From NCBI RefSeq assembly GCF_033095985.1, contig NZ_AP026802.1, positions 372,001 through 436,000 on the forward strand: 64,000 nt of DNA, given 5' to 3'. This DNA is from Xylocopilactobacillus apicola. Its GTDB lineage: Bacteria; Bacillota; Bacilli; Lactobacillales; Lactobacillaceae. The position numbers and the translations under genes were made by a program. Positions 47,753-58,696 of the stretch are shown piece by piece (position 1 is the stretch's first letter; each line of letters opens with the position of its first letter). The notes below the pieces were generated by a model. It saw nothing but the letters and a program-made list of their open reading frames with translations. It did not search any database and was not told where the DNA came from.

Positions 47753-48459
47753 GTGTTAATTGATCGTGATAGTCTTTCTAAAAGATACACCACCGGGATT
47801 TGAGTTGTTAAGTTCAAAGTACTATTAACTATTTTTGATTCCAATAGATAACAGAAATTCAAATCAGATAAATTAGCGATGGTGTTATTGGAACTGTTGG
47901 TGATGCTGACAACTTTTGCTCCTTTGGATTGGAAGCTTGTCATCGGCTCAATAACTTGAGGAGTCTCACCGCTAACGGATAAAACAATTAGTGTTTTACC
48001 CTTACAAGATCCATTACTTCTTTGAATGGGGTAAAAAGGGTCATGAATTACAAAAGCGTTTTGTCCGTTATTAGCAAATTGGCGAGCCCCGTAAGATGCT
48101 AAGTCAGAAGAACTGCCAATTCCAAAGAAAAGGTAATCAGTACTATGGGCAGCTATTTCTTTAAAATCTTTGATCTGTTGATCGTATTTAGAAATCATTG
48201 GTTGGTTGAAATAATACTTAGCTTGGTAAGTAACATCATCCACGACATCGTCTAATTGATTCTCTTTTCTGATCTGAAGACACAGGTCATCATAATGTTC
48301 AAATCCCATTTTCTTCATTGTTCTTACGACAGATGCAGGTGCAACCTTCAGCTTGAGCGCTAACTGGCGCAGACTATACGAAATGACTTGTTTTTGATGA
48401 GTGAGGATATATTGATAAATTTTCCATTCAGTTCTTGTGAACTCTGTTTTTTCATCCAT
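47749..48459 (-). CDS. RpiR/MurR family regulator
   Basis: The 236-residue protein has an N-terminal winged helix-turn-helix (TEWKIYQYILTHQKQVISYSLRQLALKLKVAPASVVRTMKKMGF, given in part; residues 10-55) and a C-terminal SIS sugar-phosphate-binding domain (FFGIGSSSDLASYGARQF and VLSVSGETPQVIEP). It probably senses a phosphosugar and controls the EIIC and 6-phospho-beta-glucosidase genes upstream on the same strand. The ribosome site is weak and lies in a perfect inverted repeat. Confidence 0.88.
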   Translation of the reverse strand: MDEKTEFTRTEWKIYQYILTHQKQVISYSLRQLALKLKVAPASVVRTMKKMGFEHYDDLCLQIRKENQLDDVVDDVTYQAKYYFNQPMISKYDQQIKDFKEIAAHSTDYLFFGIGSSSDLASYGARQFANNGQNAFVIHDPFYPIQRSNGSCKGKTLIVLSVSGETPQVIEPMTSFQSKGAKVVSITNSSNNTIANLSDLNFCYLLESKIVNSTLNLTTQIPVVYLLERLSRSINT

Positions 48460-48460
48460 A

Positions 48461-48506
48461 GTTAAACTTTCTATTTTTGGGTTCGTTCATGAAGATAAAG
48501 TTTAAC
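48461..48506 (-). repeat. Perfect 10-base inverted repeat before rpiR
   Basis: GTTAAACTTT (48461-48470) and AAAGTTTAAC (48497-48506) are separated by 26 bases. In the mRNA the arm next to the start codon covers the ribosome-binding position, so a hairpin would hide it. It could equally be an operator. Confidence 0.65.
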
Positions 48507-48562
48507 ATTTGAACTGAATAATTCCAAACGTTCGCTAGAAAATTAAAAGCTTTTTAACATTA

Positions 48563-49858
48563 CTAGGCAACAGCAGAAGCCGCTTGTTCTCGTTGATATT
48601 TTTCCTTATCAGAACTCTTGAAGAAAGCATAGTAAATCGCAATATCCATAATTATTTCGATGATTTGAAGAACTGCTCCTGAGATATGGTTAGTAGACAA
48701 AAAGCCTGAAATAATCGGTGGAGTTGTCCAAGGAACATAGACGCCAGATGTTTTAGCAACGAGGCCAAACTTCATCGTTGAATAAGCTAAAGTGATGTTT
48801 GCTAGCGGGGTCAAAATAAATGGAATTGCCATCTTGTAATTCAAGACAATTGGTAAACCAAAGACGATTGGCTCATTAATGTTAAACACTGCAGGTCCAA
48901 TAATTAATTCTCCCAAAGTCTTGAACTCTTTACTCTTAGAAGCAAAAACAATCAAAATTGCGAGTCCTAAAGTAGCACCACAGCCACCAATTCTGACGAA
49001 ATTGTCAAAGAATGGCTTAGTAACGATGTTTGGCAAAGATTTACCAGCAGCATGAGCTGCGGCATTTTGAGCCATTGTTGCGTATAAAATTGGATCAACA
49101 ACGCCAGAGATCGCATTTGCTCCATGGATCCCGAAGAGCCATAAAATACAAACAACCAATTCAATAACAAACGCACCAGCTAAGGTATTACTTACATGAC
49201 CTAATGGACCTGCAAGGAAGAAGGTGATAACGTTTGGAATACTCTTCATTGGAGTTGCTTCAACACCTAATCTAATAACCCAGACTAAAAGTAAGGCGAT
49301 TGCTCCGGGGAAAAGAGCTGCAAATGAGTTACTGACAGCAGGTGGAACGGTGTCGGGCATTTTGATTGTTAGATTCTTGTGGATCAGCCATACGTATAGA
49401 TCTGTAATGAATAATCCAACAATCATTGCGATAAACAAACCAGCAGAATCTAATTGGTTTAAAGGAACCCAAAGGGCACCAGCTTTATCAGTCTTTAAAG
49501 GAATTGTTAAAATAAATGCAGCAATTCCCACGATCATTGCAGAGAATGCGTCGACCTTATAACTTTTAGCCAAGTTATAAGAAATTCCAGCAACTGCAAT
49601 TAAACCCATAATATGAAAAGATGCATTTGTTGGGTATTGAACGATTGTTGCCCAATTTTTACCGAAAGTATTTGCCATGAAATCTTGGTAACCTTGAATC
49701 GGAAATTGAGCAATGATCATGAAAACAGAACCGATAATAATCATCGGAACTGCAGCGGTCATTCCATCGCGTAATGCTACTAGATGTCTAGAAGCAGCAA
49801 TTTTACTAAAGAATGGAATTAACTTTTGATTTAAAAAATTATTTGATTTTTCAGACAT
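48563..49858 (-). CDS. PTS cellobiose-type transporter, EIIC subunit
   Basis: The 431-residue membrane protein of the lactose/cellobiose EIIC family (CelB-like) has about ten hydrophobic segments, and the conserved motifs RDGMTAAVPMIIIGS near residue 25 and NINEPIVFGLPIVLN near residue 320 that mark the family. It moves the sugar across the membrane while it is phosphorylated. No EIIA or EIIB gene is nearby, so these must act in trans. It follows the GH1 gene (51313-49871) in the same direction by 12 bases. Confidence 0.9.
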   Translation of the reverse strand: MSEKSNNFLNQKLIPFFSKIAASRHLVALRDGMTAAVPMIIIGSVFMIIAQFPIQGYQDFMANTFGKNWATIVQYPTNASFHIMGLIAVAGISYNLAKSYKVDAFSAMIVGIAAFILTIPLKTDKAGALWVPLNQLDSAGLFIAMIVGLFITDLYVWLIHKNLTIKMPDTVPPAVSNSFAALFPGAIALLLVWVIRLGVEATPMKSIPNVITFFLAGPLGHVSNTLAGAFVIELVVCILWLFGIHGANAISGVVDPILYATMAQNAAAHAAGKSLPNIVTKPFFDNFVRIGGCGATLGLAILIVFASKSKEFKTLGELIIGPAVFNINEPIVFGLPIVLNYKMAIPFILTPLANITLAYSTMKFGLVAKTSGVYVPWTTPPIISGFLSTNHISGAVLQIIEIIMDIAIYYAFFKSSDKEKYQREQAASAVA

Positions 49859-49870
49859 ATTATTAACCTA

Positions 49871-51409
<1,539 letters not shown>

Positions 51410-51604
51410 CTTTTTTTCAAGAAAAATAAGTGATACTCTTTTGAGATCAACCGTATCAGGTAATTTCAAAGGGTTTGTAGAGAACAAAATTTATGAAAAA
51501 ATATGAAATCTATGCAAAAATATAAATGCAAAAATCTGCGAAAAATTGGTTTTGAAACAGAAAATTCTTTTTTAGAAACACTAAACCAGGGTTTTGACTC
51601 CAAA

Positions 51605-51621
51605 GGATAACGGTGTTATCC
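51605..51621 (+). promoter_or_regulatory. Perfect palindromic operator before TetR 3
   Basis: GGATAAC (51605-51611), a 3-base spacer GGT, and GTTATCC (51615-51621): perfect 7-base arms, 20 bases before the TetR start. Typical of TetR autoregulation. Confidence 0.8.
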
Positions 51622-51640
51622 TGTTGTGCGGGAGGTATCC

Positions 51641-52222
51641 ATGGCTGGAAAAACTAATTATACTAAATGCAAAATTGTTGAAACGACAATTATCGAATTG
51701 CAAAACGCTGATTATCACGATCTATCGTTAAGGAAGCTAGCTGGTAAGGTTGGATTAACGACAGGAGCTTTTTATAAGCATTTTAAAAGTCGCGATGAGC
51801 TTTTTACAGAGGTAACGGCGGTTATTTCAAATCGAATTGACCAAAATATTGAACAGGCAATAAGAGAAAATAGTTCTACTTCTGCAAAAGAAAAAATTTT
51901 GATCTTTGCTAATCAATTATTGCAATCTTTTGCTGATCAACCTCACCTGATGAATTTCTTATTCTTTAACCCCATAGCGAGTAAAGCTTTAAGTTTTTCG
52001 CCAGATGAAGTTGAACGGTTTCCGCTGTTAGCGTTAATTACCAATTTAATTCATGAATTAGCTTTATCAACAAATTTAGAACATGACGAAAATTTTTTAT
52101 TCGTTCAGTTTTGGGCTTTTATTCAGGGGTATGCAGTTTTGCTTGATCGAAAAATAACTAAATACGAACCTGAAGTGTTGCGATGCACTTTAAATCAATT
52201 CCTTTTGGAATCATCAAAATGA
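51641..52222 (+). CDS. TetR family regulator 3
   Basis: ATG 51641 (MAGKTNYTKCKIVETTI), behind GGGAGG, gives 193 residues; the longer GTG form at 51626 overlaps the ribosome site. The helix-turn-helix is LSLRKLAGKVGLTTGAFYKHFKSRDEL near residues 27-53, and the C-terminal effector domain carries a WHG-like pattern (TetR_C-type, QFWAFIQGYAVL). It is preceded by a perfect palindrome and followed, with a 4-base overlap, by a quinone-reductase-like gene, so it probably represses itself and that gene. Confidence 0.9.
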   Translation: MAGKTNYTKCKIVETTIIELQNADYHDLSLRKLAGKVGLTTGAFYKHFKSRDELFTEVTAVISNRIDQNIEQAIRENSSTSAKEKILIFANQLLQSFADQPHLMNFLFFNPIASKALSFSPDEVERFPLLALITNLIHELALSTNLEHDENFLFVQFWAFIQGYAVLLDRKITKYEPEVLRCTLNQFLLESSK

Positions 52223-52803
52223 TTGACTATTTGATTATTTATTGCCATCCTTTCAAAGGTAGCTTTAATCACGCTATTTTAGAGCGAGTTATCCAAAATC
52301 TTGAAAATAATCATCGTTCTTATGAAGTCATCGATCTTTACCAAGATCATTTTATGCCTGTCTATGACGAGGAAGAGCTCCACCTTTTTAAAGAAGGAAA
52401 AACGCAAGATCCACTTGTTCTTAAATATTTAAATTTATTTCAAAGTGTGCGGCAAGTGATTTTTATTACGCCGATTTGGTGGAATGACGTGCCAGGGATG
52501 TTAAAGGGATTTATTGACAAAGTCATGAAAGAGGGGCCAGGGCTAAGTCATACGGTAACATCAAAGGGAGTGAAGGGGGAGTTAACTCAAATAAAACAGG
52601 CAATAGTTTTTACAACTTCGACTTCTCCGACCCTTTATTACCGATTTCTGTGTGGTAATGGGATCAAAAAAATCTTTATTAACAAAACTTTAAAACAATT
52701 AGGAATTAAGAAGGGGCGTTGGATCAATTTCGGAAACATTACTCATTCTTCTAGAGAACAGCGCATCCATTTTTTGAACCAAATTTCTAAAATGAAACTT
52801 TAA
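52219..52803 (+). CDS. NAD(P)H-dependent quinone oxidoreductase, flavodoxin-like fold
   Basis: The 194-residue protein begins IDYLIIYCHPFKGSFN and has TPIWWNDVPGMLKGFIDKVM near residue 85, the pattern of the NQO/MdaB/KefF-type NAD(P)H dehydrogenases that use FMN or FAD. The ATGA overlap with TetR 3 shows coupling; the in-frame upstream M at 52183 would extend into the TetR gene. A role in detoxifying quinones or other electrophiles, induced through TetR 3, is inferred. A terminator follows. Confidence 0.86.
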   Translation: MIDYLIIYCHPFKGSFNHAILERVIQNLENNHRSYEVIDLYQDHFMPVYDEEELHLFKEGKTQDPLVLKYLNLFQSVRQVIFITPIWWNDVPGMLKGFIDKVMKEGPGLSHTVTSKGVKGELTQIKQAIVFTTSTSPTLYYRFLCGNGIKKIFINKTLKQLGIKKGRWINFGNITHSSREQRIHFLNQISKMKL

Positions 52804-52840
52804 AAAACGCTGACGAAAATTCATCAGCGCTTTTTCTATT
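52801..52840 (+). terminator. Bidirectional terminator
   Basis: AACGCTGA and TCAGCG(C) arms around CGAAAATTCA, with T-run on the plus strand; it serves the quinone reductase and the convergent proC. Confidence 0.8.
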
Positions 52841-53633
52841 TATTTAGCTTGGTGTCTTGGGCAATTGTTGCGTCAACGCCTTTAATAACAGCGGTTTGAA
52901 AATTGTTTGCTTGCATTTCCAGTAGGCCAGCAACTGTCGTGCCGCCAGGAGATGAAACGTCATCGATTAAATCCCACGGATTCTTACCAGTTTCCTGCAT
53001 TAATTTTGCACTACCAAAAACGGCTTGGGCTGCGATTTTGTCCGCCAGTTTCTTAGGCAAACCGTACTTGACCCCAGCACGCGCAAGGGAGTCGATATAA
53101 AGAAAAGTAAAAGCCGGCGAGCTGCCGGAAATTGCTGTAAATAAGCCAAACTTATCTTCTGGTAAATCAAAAAGTTCGCCAGAGCTTTCAAGTAGCCTGT
53201 GGGCAGTTGCTAGTTGTTCTTCATTAACACGATTGTTATGGCAAATGGCGATGGCAGCTTCCCCAACTGTCGCGTTTAGGTTTGGCATTACACGAACTAT
53301 TGAAGTATCAGGGTTAACTGAGCTTTGTAAATGAGTTAAGTCGAGTCCTGCGGCAATTGAGATAATTAGTTGATCTTTAATTTGAGATTTAACTGAATTT
53401 AAAATTGACAAGACAACGTTAGGTTTAACAGCAAGAACAATAATTTCGCTTTGACTAACGACTTGAGCACTATTTTGGGTGACATTAACTCCCAATTTCT
53501 CTTTGATTGTACTCAATGCGTCTGAATTTAAATCTGAGACGGTGATGTCACTTGCTGCGACAGTTTTTGTTTTAACAATTCCAGTTAATAGCGCAGTTGC
53601 CATTTTTCCAGCGCCAATAAATCCTAATTTCAT
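52836..53633 (-). CDS. proC: Pyrroline-5-carboxylate reductase
   Basis: The 265-residue enzyme reduces pyrroline-5-carboxylate to proline with NAD(P)H. The N-terminal LGFIGAGKMATALLTGI dinucleotide motif, the ISIAAGL block and the C-terminal dimer/substrate signature DLIDDVSSPGGTTVAGL are clear. Single gene with its own GGAAGGA-type ribosome site, divergent from the AraC regulator. No other proline genes in the window. Confidence 0.94.
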   Translation of the reverse strand: MKLGFIGAGKMATALLTGIVKTKTVAASDITVSDLNSDALSTIKEKLGVNVTQNSAQVVSQSEIIVLAVKPNVVLSILNSVKSQIKDQLIISIAAGLDLTHLQSSVNPDTSIVRVMPNLNATVGEAAIAICHNNRVNEEQLATAHRLLESSGELFDLPEDKFGLFTAISGSSPAFTFLYIDSLARAGVKYGLPKKLADKIAAQAVFGSAKLMQETGKNPWDLIDDVSSPGGTTVAGLLEMQANNFQTAVIKGVDATIAQDTKLNK

Positions 53634-53728
53634 TTCTGATCGTCCTTCCTTTTTTTGTTTTTCTTTACTATACTAAAATCAATCATTATATTAATTGGTT
53701 TTTCTTAAACAAAAAATGGGCAAATTTA

Positions 53729-54616
53729 ATGCAGACGATTAATCTTATTGAATCATTTCCTTTTTTGCGCGAGCTGGATTGTTATATTTCGGATGCAACT
53801 AGTTCAAAGCAACAGGTAAGTGATTTCTATTACAACCCCAAGCGTTTAATTAGCGGATTTTACTACCGGAATTGTCCGCAGGCGCAAATTGAAAATCATG
53901 TCGTGGCGCTTATTTATGTTATCAAAGGCTCAATTGAACTCGGCAAAATTAAGTTAACAAGTAATCAAGTGTGGTTATCTAATGGTCCAATTCAGTTAGT
54001 AAATGGTCAGCATGGTGAGTTTATTTGCTTTCTATTTAAGACTAATTACTTTATTTCTCGCGCTCTCGCACTTACTAATGATGATTTAGTTTTTGCGCTT
54101 TTAAAGAACTCAGCTGAACCACTTGATTATGCTTTTGATTTTGATACGGAACCGACGATTGGAATTTTAGCATTTTTACTGTTGCGCCAAATTGTCAAAA
54201 TGAGCTATCAGAAAAATGAGATCACCAACTCAGCTTGTGCATTATTGTTGGATGAATTAGCAACCAATCAGGATAAAATATCTTATCAAAGCCGCCAAGA
54301 AGATTATTCTTTGAAAGCCGTTAATATTTTGAACTATTGTCAAAATCATCTATCTAGTTGTTCTTTGGATCAATTGGCCAATCACTTCCATGTTCATCCA
54401 AACTATATCTCAATGTTGGTCAAAAAAGAGACCGGCGATAATTTAAGCACGATTCTTAAACGTTACCGTTTTAATTTGGCACGGAGATTGCTACGTGAAA
54501 GTGATTTGACGATTGAAAATATCGCACAGTTTCTCGGTTATAACGATCTTTCACATTTTTATAAGACGTTTAAACAAGAAACCGGCTTAACGCCAAAGCA
54601 ATATCGAAAAAGTTAG
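53729..54616 (+). CDS. AraC family regulator
   Basis: The 295-residue protein has a cupin-like N-terminal half (residues 40-130, with a strand-rich VVALIYVIKGSIELG) and a C-terminal double helix-turn-helix. The latter is visible as CSLDQLANHFHVHPNYISMLVKK and LTIENIAQFLGYNDLSHFYKTFKQETGLTPKQYR (positions 210-293). The last stretch is the classic AraC signature. Because it lies 76 bases before deoC it may control the deo operon, an inference from position only. The ribosome site is weak. Confidence 0.88.
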   Translation: MQTINLIESFPFLRELDCYISDATSSKQQVSDFYYNPKRLISGFYYRNCPQAQIENHVVALIYVIKGSIELGKIKLTSNQVWLSNGPIQLVNGQHGEFICFLFKTNYFISRALALTNDDLVFALLKNSAEPLDYAFDFDTEPTIGILAFLLLRQIVKMSYQKNEITNSACALLLDELATNQDKISYQSRQEDYSLKAVNILNYCQNHLSSCSLDQLANHFHVHPNYISMLVKKETGDNLSTILKRYRFNLARRLLRESDLTIENIAQFLGYNDLSHFYKTFKQETGLTPKQYRKS

Positions 54617-54651
54617 CATTTTCTTGAAATATATAAGAAAGTCGAGCAGAA

Positions 54652-54657
54652 TATAAT
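54652..54657 (+). promoter_or_regulatory. -10 element of the deo operon
   Basis: TATAAT at 54652-54657, 35 bases before the deoC start. The -35 is unclear. Confidence 0.5.
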
Positions 54658-54692
54658 AGGAATTGTTTTTGAAAATGAAAGGGGTTAAATAA

Positions 54693-55358
54693 TTGAATTT
54701 AACAACGGAACAACTTGCTAAGTATTTAGATCATACCAATTTACAGCCAAATGCAACGCAAAGAGATATTGAACAGACTTGCATGGAAGCTATTAAATAC
54801 AATACTGCTTCAGTTTGTGTTAATGCCCATTGGATACATTTAGTTCAGAAACTTTTGGCAGGATCTTCGGTGAAGCCGATTGCAGTCGTTGGTTTTCCAC
54901 TAGGAGCAACTACGACGTCAGCTAAAGTCTTTGAGGCAAAAGAAGCAATTACAGCTGGGGCCCAAGAGATTGATATGGTAATAAATATTGGTGAATTAGT
55001 TGGTGGTAATTCTCAGTTTGTGGAATCTGATATCAAAGCGGTTGCAGAAGAAGTCCACCGTGAGAATAAATTGTTGAAGGTTATTATTGAAACTTCATTT
55101 TTAAATCGGGAACAAATTGTTACTGCCTGTCAATTGGCGGTGGCAGCTGGTGCCGACTACGTCAAAACTTCCACAGGATTTAGTTCGAGCGGAGCTAAAG
55201 TAGAAGACGTAGCTTTAATGAGGCAAACTGTGGGCAAGGATCTTGGAGTTAAAGCATCAGGCGGAATTCACAGTCGTAAAGAAGCGCTCGCGATGATTGA
55301 AGCAGGTGCGAGTCGACTTGGAGTTAGTGCAACCGTGAAAATTTTGACAGAGGAATAA
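54693..55358 (+). CDS. deoC: Deoxyribose-phosphate aldolase
   Basis: The 221-residue aldolase splits 2-deoxyribose 5-phosphate into glyceraldehyde 3-phosphate and acetaldehyde. It has a TTG start behind AAAGGGG. The LDHTNLQP opening, the Schiff-base Lys in DYVKTSTGF near residue 155, and the KASGGI-like block ([14 protein letters not shown]) are clear. First gene of a deoC-deoB-pdp-nitrilase operon that turns nucleosides into glycolytic intermediates. Confidence 0.95.
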   Translation: MNLTTEQLAKYLDHTNLQPNATQRDIEQTCMEAIKYNTASVCVNAHWIHLVQKLLAGSSVKPIAVVGFPLGATTTSAKVFEAKEAITAGAQEIDMVINIGELVGGNSQFVESDIKAVAEEVHRENKLLKVIIETSFLNREQIVTACQLAVAAGADYVKTSTGFSSSGAKVEDVALMRQTVGKDLGVKASGGIHSRKEALAMIEAGASRLGVSATVKILTEE

Positions 55359-55362
55359 TAGA

Positions 55363-56553
55363 ATGACAAAATATCAAAGAATTTTTGTGATCGTAATGGA
55401 TTCAGTTGGAACCGGTGCTGCACCTGATGCAGATAAGTTTGATGATGTCGGTTCAGATACACTAGGTCATCTAGGAGAAGCTCTTAAAGGTGAGCTCAAG
55501 CTTCCTAATTTAGGCAAACTGGGACTTTCCAACTTGCGGGATAACCCAATCAAGGGAGTTTTAAACGCTGAAGCACCGCTTGGTTATTATGGAAAAATGG
55601 CTGAGATTTCAGCGGGTAAAGACAGTATGGACGGACATTGGGAAATGATGGAGTTACCAGTGACTAAACCACTGGATTATTTTCCTAACGGCTTTCCAGA
55701 AGAATTGTTAGCTAAAATTGAAAAGTTTTCGGGCCGAAAAATCATCGGTAATCGACCGGCTTCAGGGACGAAAATTCTCGAAGAATTAGGTGAAGAACAG
55801 ATGAAGACAGGCGATCTAATTGTTTATACTTCTGGCGATTCGGTCCTGCAAATTGCTGCTCATGAGGAAATAATCCCTGTTAAAGAATTGTATCGAATTT
55901 GTGAATATGCGCGCTCTTTAGTCAATGGGCCTGAGTATTTAATCGGGCGGGTGATCGCTCGTCCTTATATTGGTCCTGATAAAGATCATTTCACTCGGAC
56001 TGCTAATCGGCACGACTTTTCTTTGGAGCCTGATGGGAAGACAGTTTTAGATTATTTACAGGAACATCAGCTTCATACAGTTGGCATCGGCAAAATTAAT
56101 GATATTTTTTCTGGTCAAGGCATTGATGAAGGATATCATAATGAAAGCAATATGGATGGGATGGATCATCTTGATCACGTCTTAACTGAGGATTTTAAAG
56201 GATTTTGCTTTGTTAATCTTGTTGATTTTGATGCGATGTATGGTCATCGCCGTAATCCAACAGGATATGCGAAGGCTTTAATGGAGCTTGATGAGCGAAT
56301 CGGTCAAGTTCTTGCAGTTTTAAAAGATGATGATTTGTTGATGATTACCGCTGATCATGGTAACGATCCGACGTTTAGAGGAACCGATCATACACGGGAG
56401 TTTGTGCCGCTTTTGGCATTTTCACCAAGCATGAAAGAGACAGGCTCTCTTGGAATCCGCAAAACTTTTGCAGATTTGGGAGCAACGATTTTAGATAATT
56501 TTGAGGTCAAAGGAAGCGATGTTGGAACAAGCTTTTTGGCGGATTTGAAATAG
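55363..56553 (+). CDS. deoB: Phosphopentomutase
   Basis: The 396-residue alkaline-phosphatase-fold enzyme moves the phosphate between C1 and C5 of (deoxy)ribose. Metal and phospho-acceptor motifs are visible: [16 protein letters not shown] at the N-terminus, the [10 protein letters not shown] block near residue 85, GIGKINDIF near residue 240, and TADHGNDPT near residue 325. It lies four bases after deoC and supplies it with 2-deoxyribose 5-phosphate. Confidence 0.96.
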   Translation: MTKYQRIFVIVMDSVGTGAAPDADKFDDVGSDTLGHLGEALKGELKLPNLGKLGLSNLRDNPIKGVLNAEAPLGYYGKMAEISAGKDSMDGHWEMMELPVTKPLDYFPNGFPEELLAKIEKFSGRKIIGNRPASGTKILEELGEEQMKTGDLIVYTSGDSVLQIAAHEEIIPVKELYRICEYARSLVNGPEYLIGRVIARPYIGPDKDHFTRTANRHDFSLEPDGKTVLDYLQEHQLHTVGIGKINDIFSGQGIDEGYHNESNMDGMDHLDHVLTEDFKGFCFVNLVDFDAMYGHRRNPTGYAKALMELDERIGQVLAVLKDDDLLMITADHGNDPTFRGTDHTREFVPLLAFSPSMKETGSLGIRKTFADLGATILDNFEVKGSDVGTSFLADLK

Positions 56554-56564
56554 GAGAACGCAAG

Positions 56565-57863
56565 ATGAGAATGGTCGATGTAATTCATAAAAAACGTAAC
56601 GGCGGAGAACTGACTGACAAAGAAATCGATTTTTTTGTTTCGGGTTTTGTTGACGGCAGTATTCCTGCTTATCAGATCAGCGCGCTTTTAATGGCGATTT
56701 ATTATAAAAATATGACTGATCGTGAGCGGACAAATTTGACGATGAAGATGCTCAATTCGGGCGAGCGGTTAGACTTATCAGCAATTCCTGGTATCAAGGT
56801 TGATAAGCACTCAACTGGCGGAATCGGCGACAAAGTTAGTATTCCGCTGGCACCGATCGTGGCAGCGGCCGGAATTCCTGATCCGATGATTTCAGGGCGA
56901 GGTTTGGGAAATACTGGCGGAACTTTGGATAAATTAGAAGCCATTCCAGGATATCAAGTTGAACAAACAAAAGAACAGTTTATTGAGCAAGTTAAAGATA
57001 TTGGACTTGCCATTGTCGGGACGACGGGCAATATTGCCCCAGCTGATAAAAAAATTTACGCTTTGCGTGATGTGACTGATACGGTGGACTCGATTCCGCT
57101 TATTTCGAGTTCAATTATGAGTAAGAAAATTGCTTCGGGCACTGATGCGCTCGTTATTGATGTTAAAACCGGTTCGGGCGCATTTATGAAAACTTTGGCA
57201 GAAGCGCAAGAGTTGGCTCACGCTTTGGTGGAAATCGGTAGAGGCGTTGGAATGAAATGTATCGCCGTCATTACTGATATGAGTCAGCCGCTAGGCAATA
57301 AAGTTGGCAATTCGCTAGAAATTGAAGAATCGATTGATTTACTCAAAGGAGAAGGTCCCGAGGATCTCAAAGAGATCACGCTAACTCTCGGCAGTTATAT
57401 GGCAATTTTGGGCCAAAAAGCGACTAATTTTAATGAAGCTTACGCAATGTTAGAAAAAACTATCGAGGATGGGAGCGCCTTGGAGAAGTTTCGTGCAATG
57501 CTTAAAGCTCAAGGTGCCGATGAGCGAGTTATTGATGATTACTCAATTATGCCGCAGGCCAAATATCACATTGAACTTCCAGCTAAACAAAGCGGTTTGT
57601 TGACCAAACTTAGCGCAGATGAAGTTGGGATTGCTAGTATGATGTTAGGTGGCGGACGACAGAGAGTTGATGATCAGCTAGACTATTCAGTCGGAATTGA
57701 TCTTCATAAGAAGGTTGGGGATCCCGTCCAAGAAGGTGAGTCGTTAATGACAATCTATAGTAACCGAGAAGATATTGACGACGTTTTAGAGCTTCTCTAC
57801 GATCATCTTGAAATTGGAACGGAAGTAAATCCGCCAAAGATGATTTATGAAATAATTGAATAA
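56565..57863 (+). CDS. pdp: Pyrimidine-nucleoside phosphorylase
   Basis: The 432-residue enzyme phosphorolyses uridine, thymidine and deoxyuridine to base plus (deoxy)ribose 1-phosphate. Phosphate-binding motif KHSTGGIGDKVS is near residue 80, and SGRGLGNTGGTLDKLE is the family signature near residue 110. A conserved KTGSGAFM is near residue 190, and the C-terminal alpha/beta domain is present. It is the third gene of the deo operon and makes the substrate of DeoB. Confidence 0.95.
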   Translation: MRMVDVIHKKRNGGELTDKEIDFFVSGFVDGSIPAYQISALLMAIYYKNMTDRERTNLTMKMLNSGERLDLSAIPGIKVDKHSTGGIGDKVSIPLAPIVAAAGIPDPMISGRGLGNTGGTLDKLEAIPGYQVEQTKEQFIEQVKDIGLAIVGTTGNIAPADKKIYALRDVTDTVDSIPLISSSIMSKKIASGTDALVIDVKTGSGAFMKTLAEAQELAHALVEIGRGVGMKCIAVITDMSQPLGNKVGNSLEIEESIDLLKGEGPEDLKEITLTLGSYMAILGQKATNFNEAYAMLEKTIEDGSALEKFRAMLKAQGADERVIDDYSIMPQAKYHIELPAKQSGLLTKLSADEVGIASMMLGGGRQRVDDQLDYSVGIDLHKKVGDPVQEGESLMTIYSNREDIDDVLELLYDHLEIGTEVNPPKMIYEIIE

Positions 57864-57882
57864 AATTTAGGAGGTGGTAATA

Positions 57883-58662
57883 TTGCGAGTAGCTTTAGCA
57901 CAAATGGATATCAAATTAGCTGATCCCGATTTTAATTTCAGATTTGTTGAAAAAGTGATTGAAAAATCGGCGCAAGAAGGATCCGATGTGGTAGTCTTGC
58001 CTGAGATGTGGAACACGGGCTATGCTTTAGATCATTTAAATGAATTGGCAGATCCGCTTGGTCAAAGAACTAAGACTGAATTAGGCAAATTGGCGAAAGC
58101 TTATCACCTTAACATAGTAGGCGGTTCGGTGGCATTAGCTCGTGACAACAATTTCTACAATGAAATGATGATTTTTAATCGAGCAGGAGAATTGATCGGA
58201 AGCTATGACAAAGTTCACCGTTTTGGCTTAATGGCCGAAGATCGATATATTATGGCAGGTTCGAAGGAAAATATATTTTCCGTTGATGGAGTACTTTCAA
58301 CGGGAGTGATTTGTTATGATATTCGGTTCCCTGAGTGGTTGCGTAAAATGGCAGCCAAAGGGGCGCAAATTATTTTTGTGAGTGCTGAGTGGCCCACAGC
58401 GAGAATTAAACAGTGGCGCCTTTTGCTCCAAGCCAGGGCGATTGAAAATCAAGCATTTGTTGTTGCTGTTAATCGAGTCGGAAGTGACATGGATAATGAA
58501 TTTGGCGGGGATTCACTGATTGTCGATCCGTTAGGTGAAATTATCGCCGAGGCGGGCGAAGAAGAACAGCTGATGATCTGTGAATTTGATGAATCTACAG
58601 TTAAACAAGTACGGGGACAAATGCCAGTTTTTGCTGATCGGAGAACCGAACTTTACTATTAA
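57883..58662 (+). CDS. Carbon-nitrogen hydrolase (nitrilase superfamily, omega-amidase-like)
   Basis: The start is probably TTG 57883 (AGGAGG eight bases before); the in-frame GTG at 57874 overlaps that site. It has 259 residues, and the nitrilase triad is visible: Glu in VVLPEMWNTGY, Lys in YDKVHRF, and Cys in GVICYDIRFPEW. Similar to YafV/Nit2-type omega-amidases that hydrolyse alpha-ketoglutaramate or related deaminated glutathione; substrate not decidable here. It is the last gene of the deo operon, an unusual partner. Confidence 0.85.
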   Translation: MRVALAQMDIKLADPDFNFRFVEKVIEKSAQEGSDVVVLPEMWNTGYALDHLNELADPLGQRTKTELGKLAKAYHLNIVGGSVALARDNNFYNEMMIFNRAGELIGSYDKVHRFGLMAEDRYIMAGSKENIFSVDGVLSTGVICYDIRFPEWLRKMAAKGAQIIFVSAEWPTARIKQWRLLLQARAIENQAFVVAVNRVGSDMDNEFGGDSLIVDPLGEIIAEAGEEEQLMICEFDESTVKQVRGQMPVFADRRTELYY

Positions 58663-58696
58663 AAAAAACCAAGCGGATTATGCTTGGCTTTTTTGT
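58663..58696 (+). terminator. Bidirectional terminator
   Basis: AACCAAGC and GCTTGGCT arms around GGATTAT, with A-run before and T-run after; shared by the deo operon and the convergent EIIC gene. Confidence 0.88.

Noticed and set aside
51600-51660. Palindrome at 51605-51621 as a terminator
   Set aside because: No T-run follows, and it sits at the expected operator position of a TetR gene.
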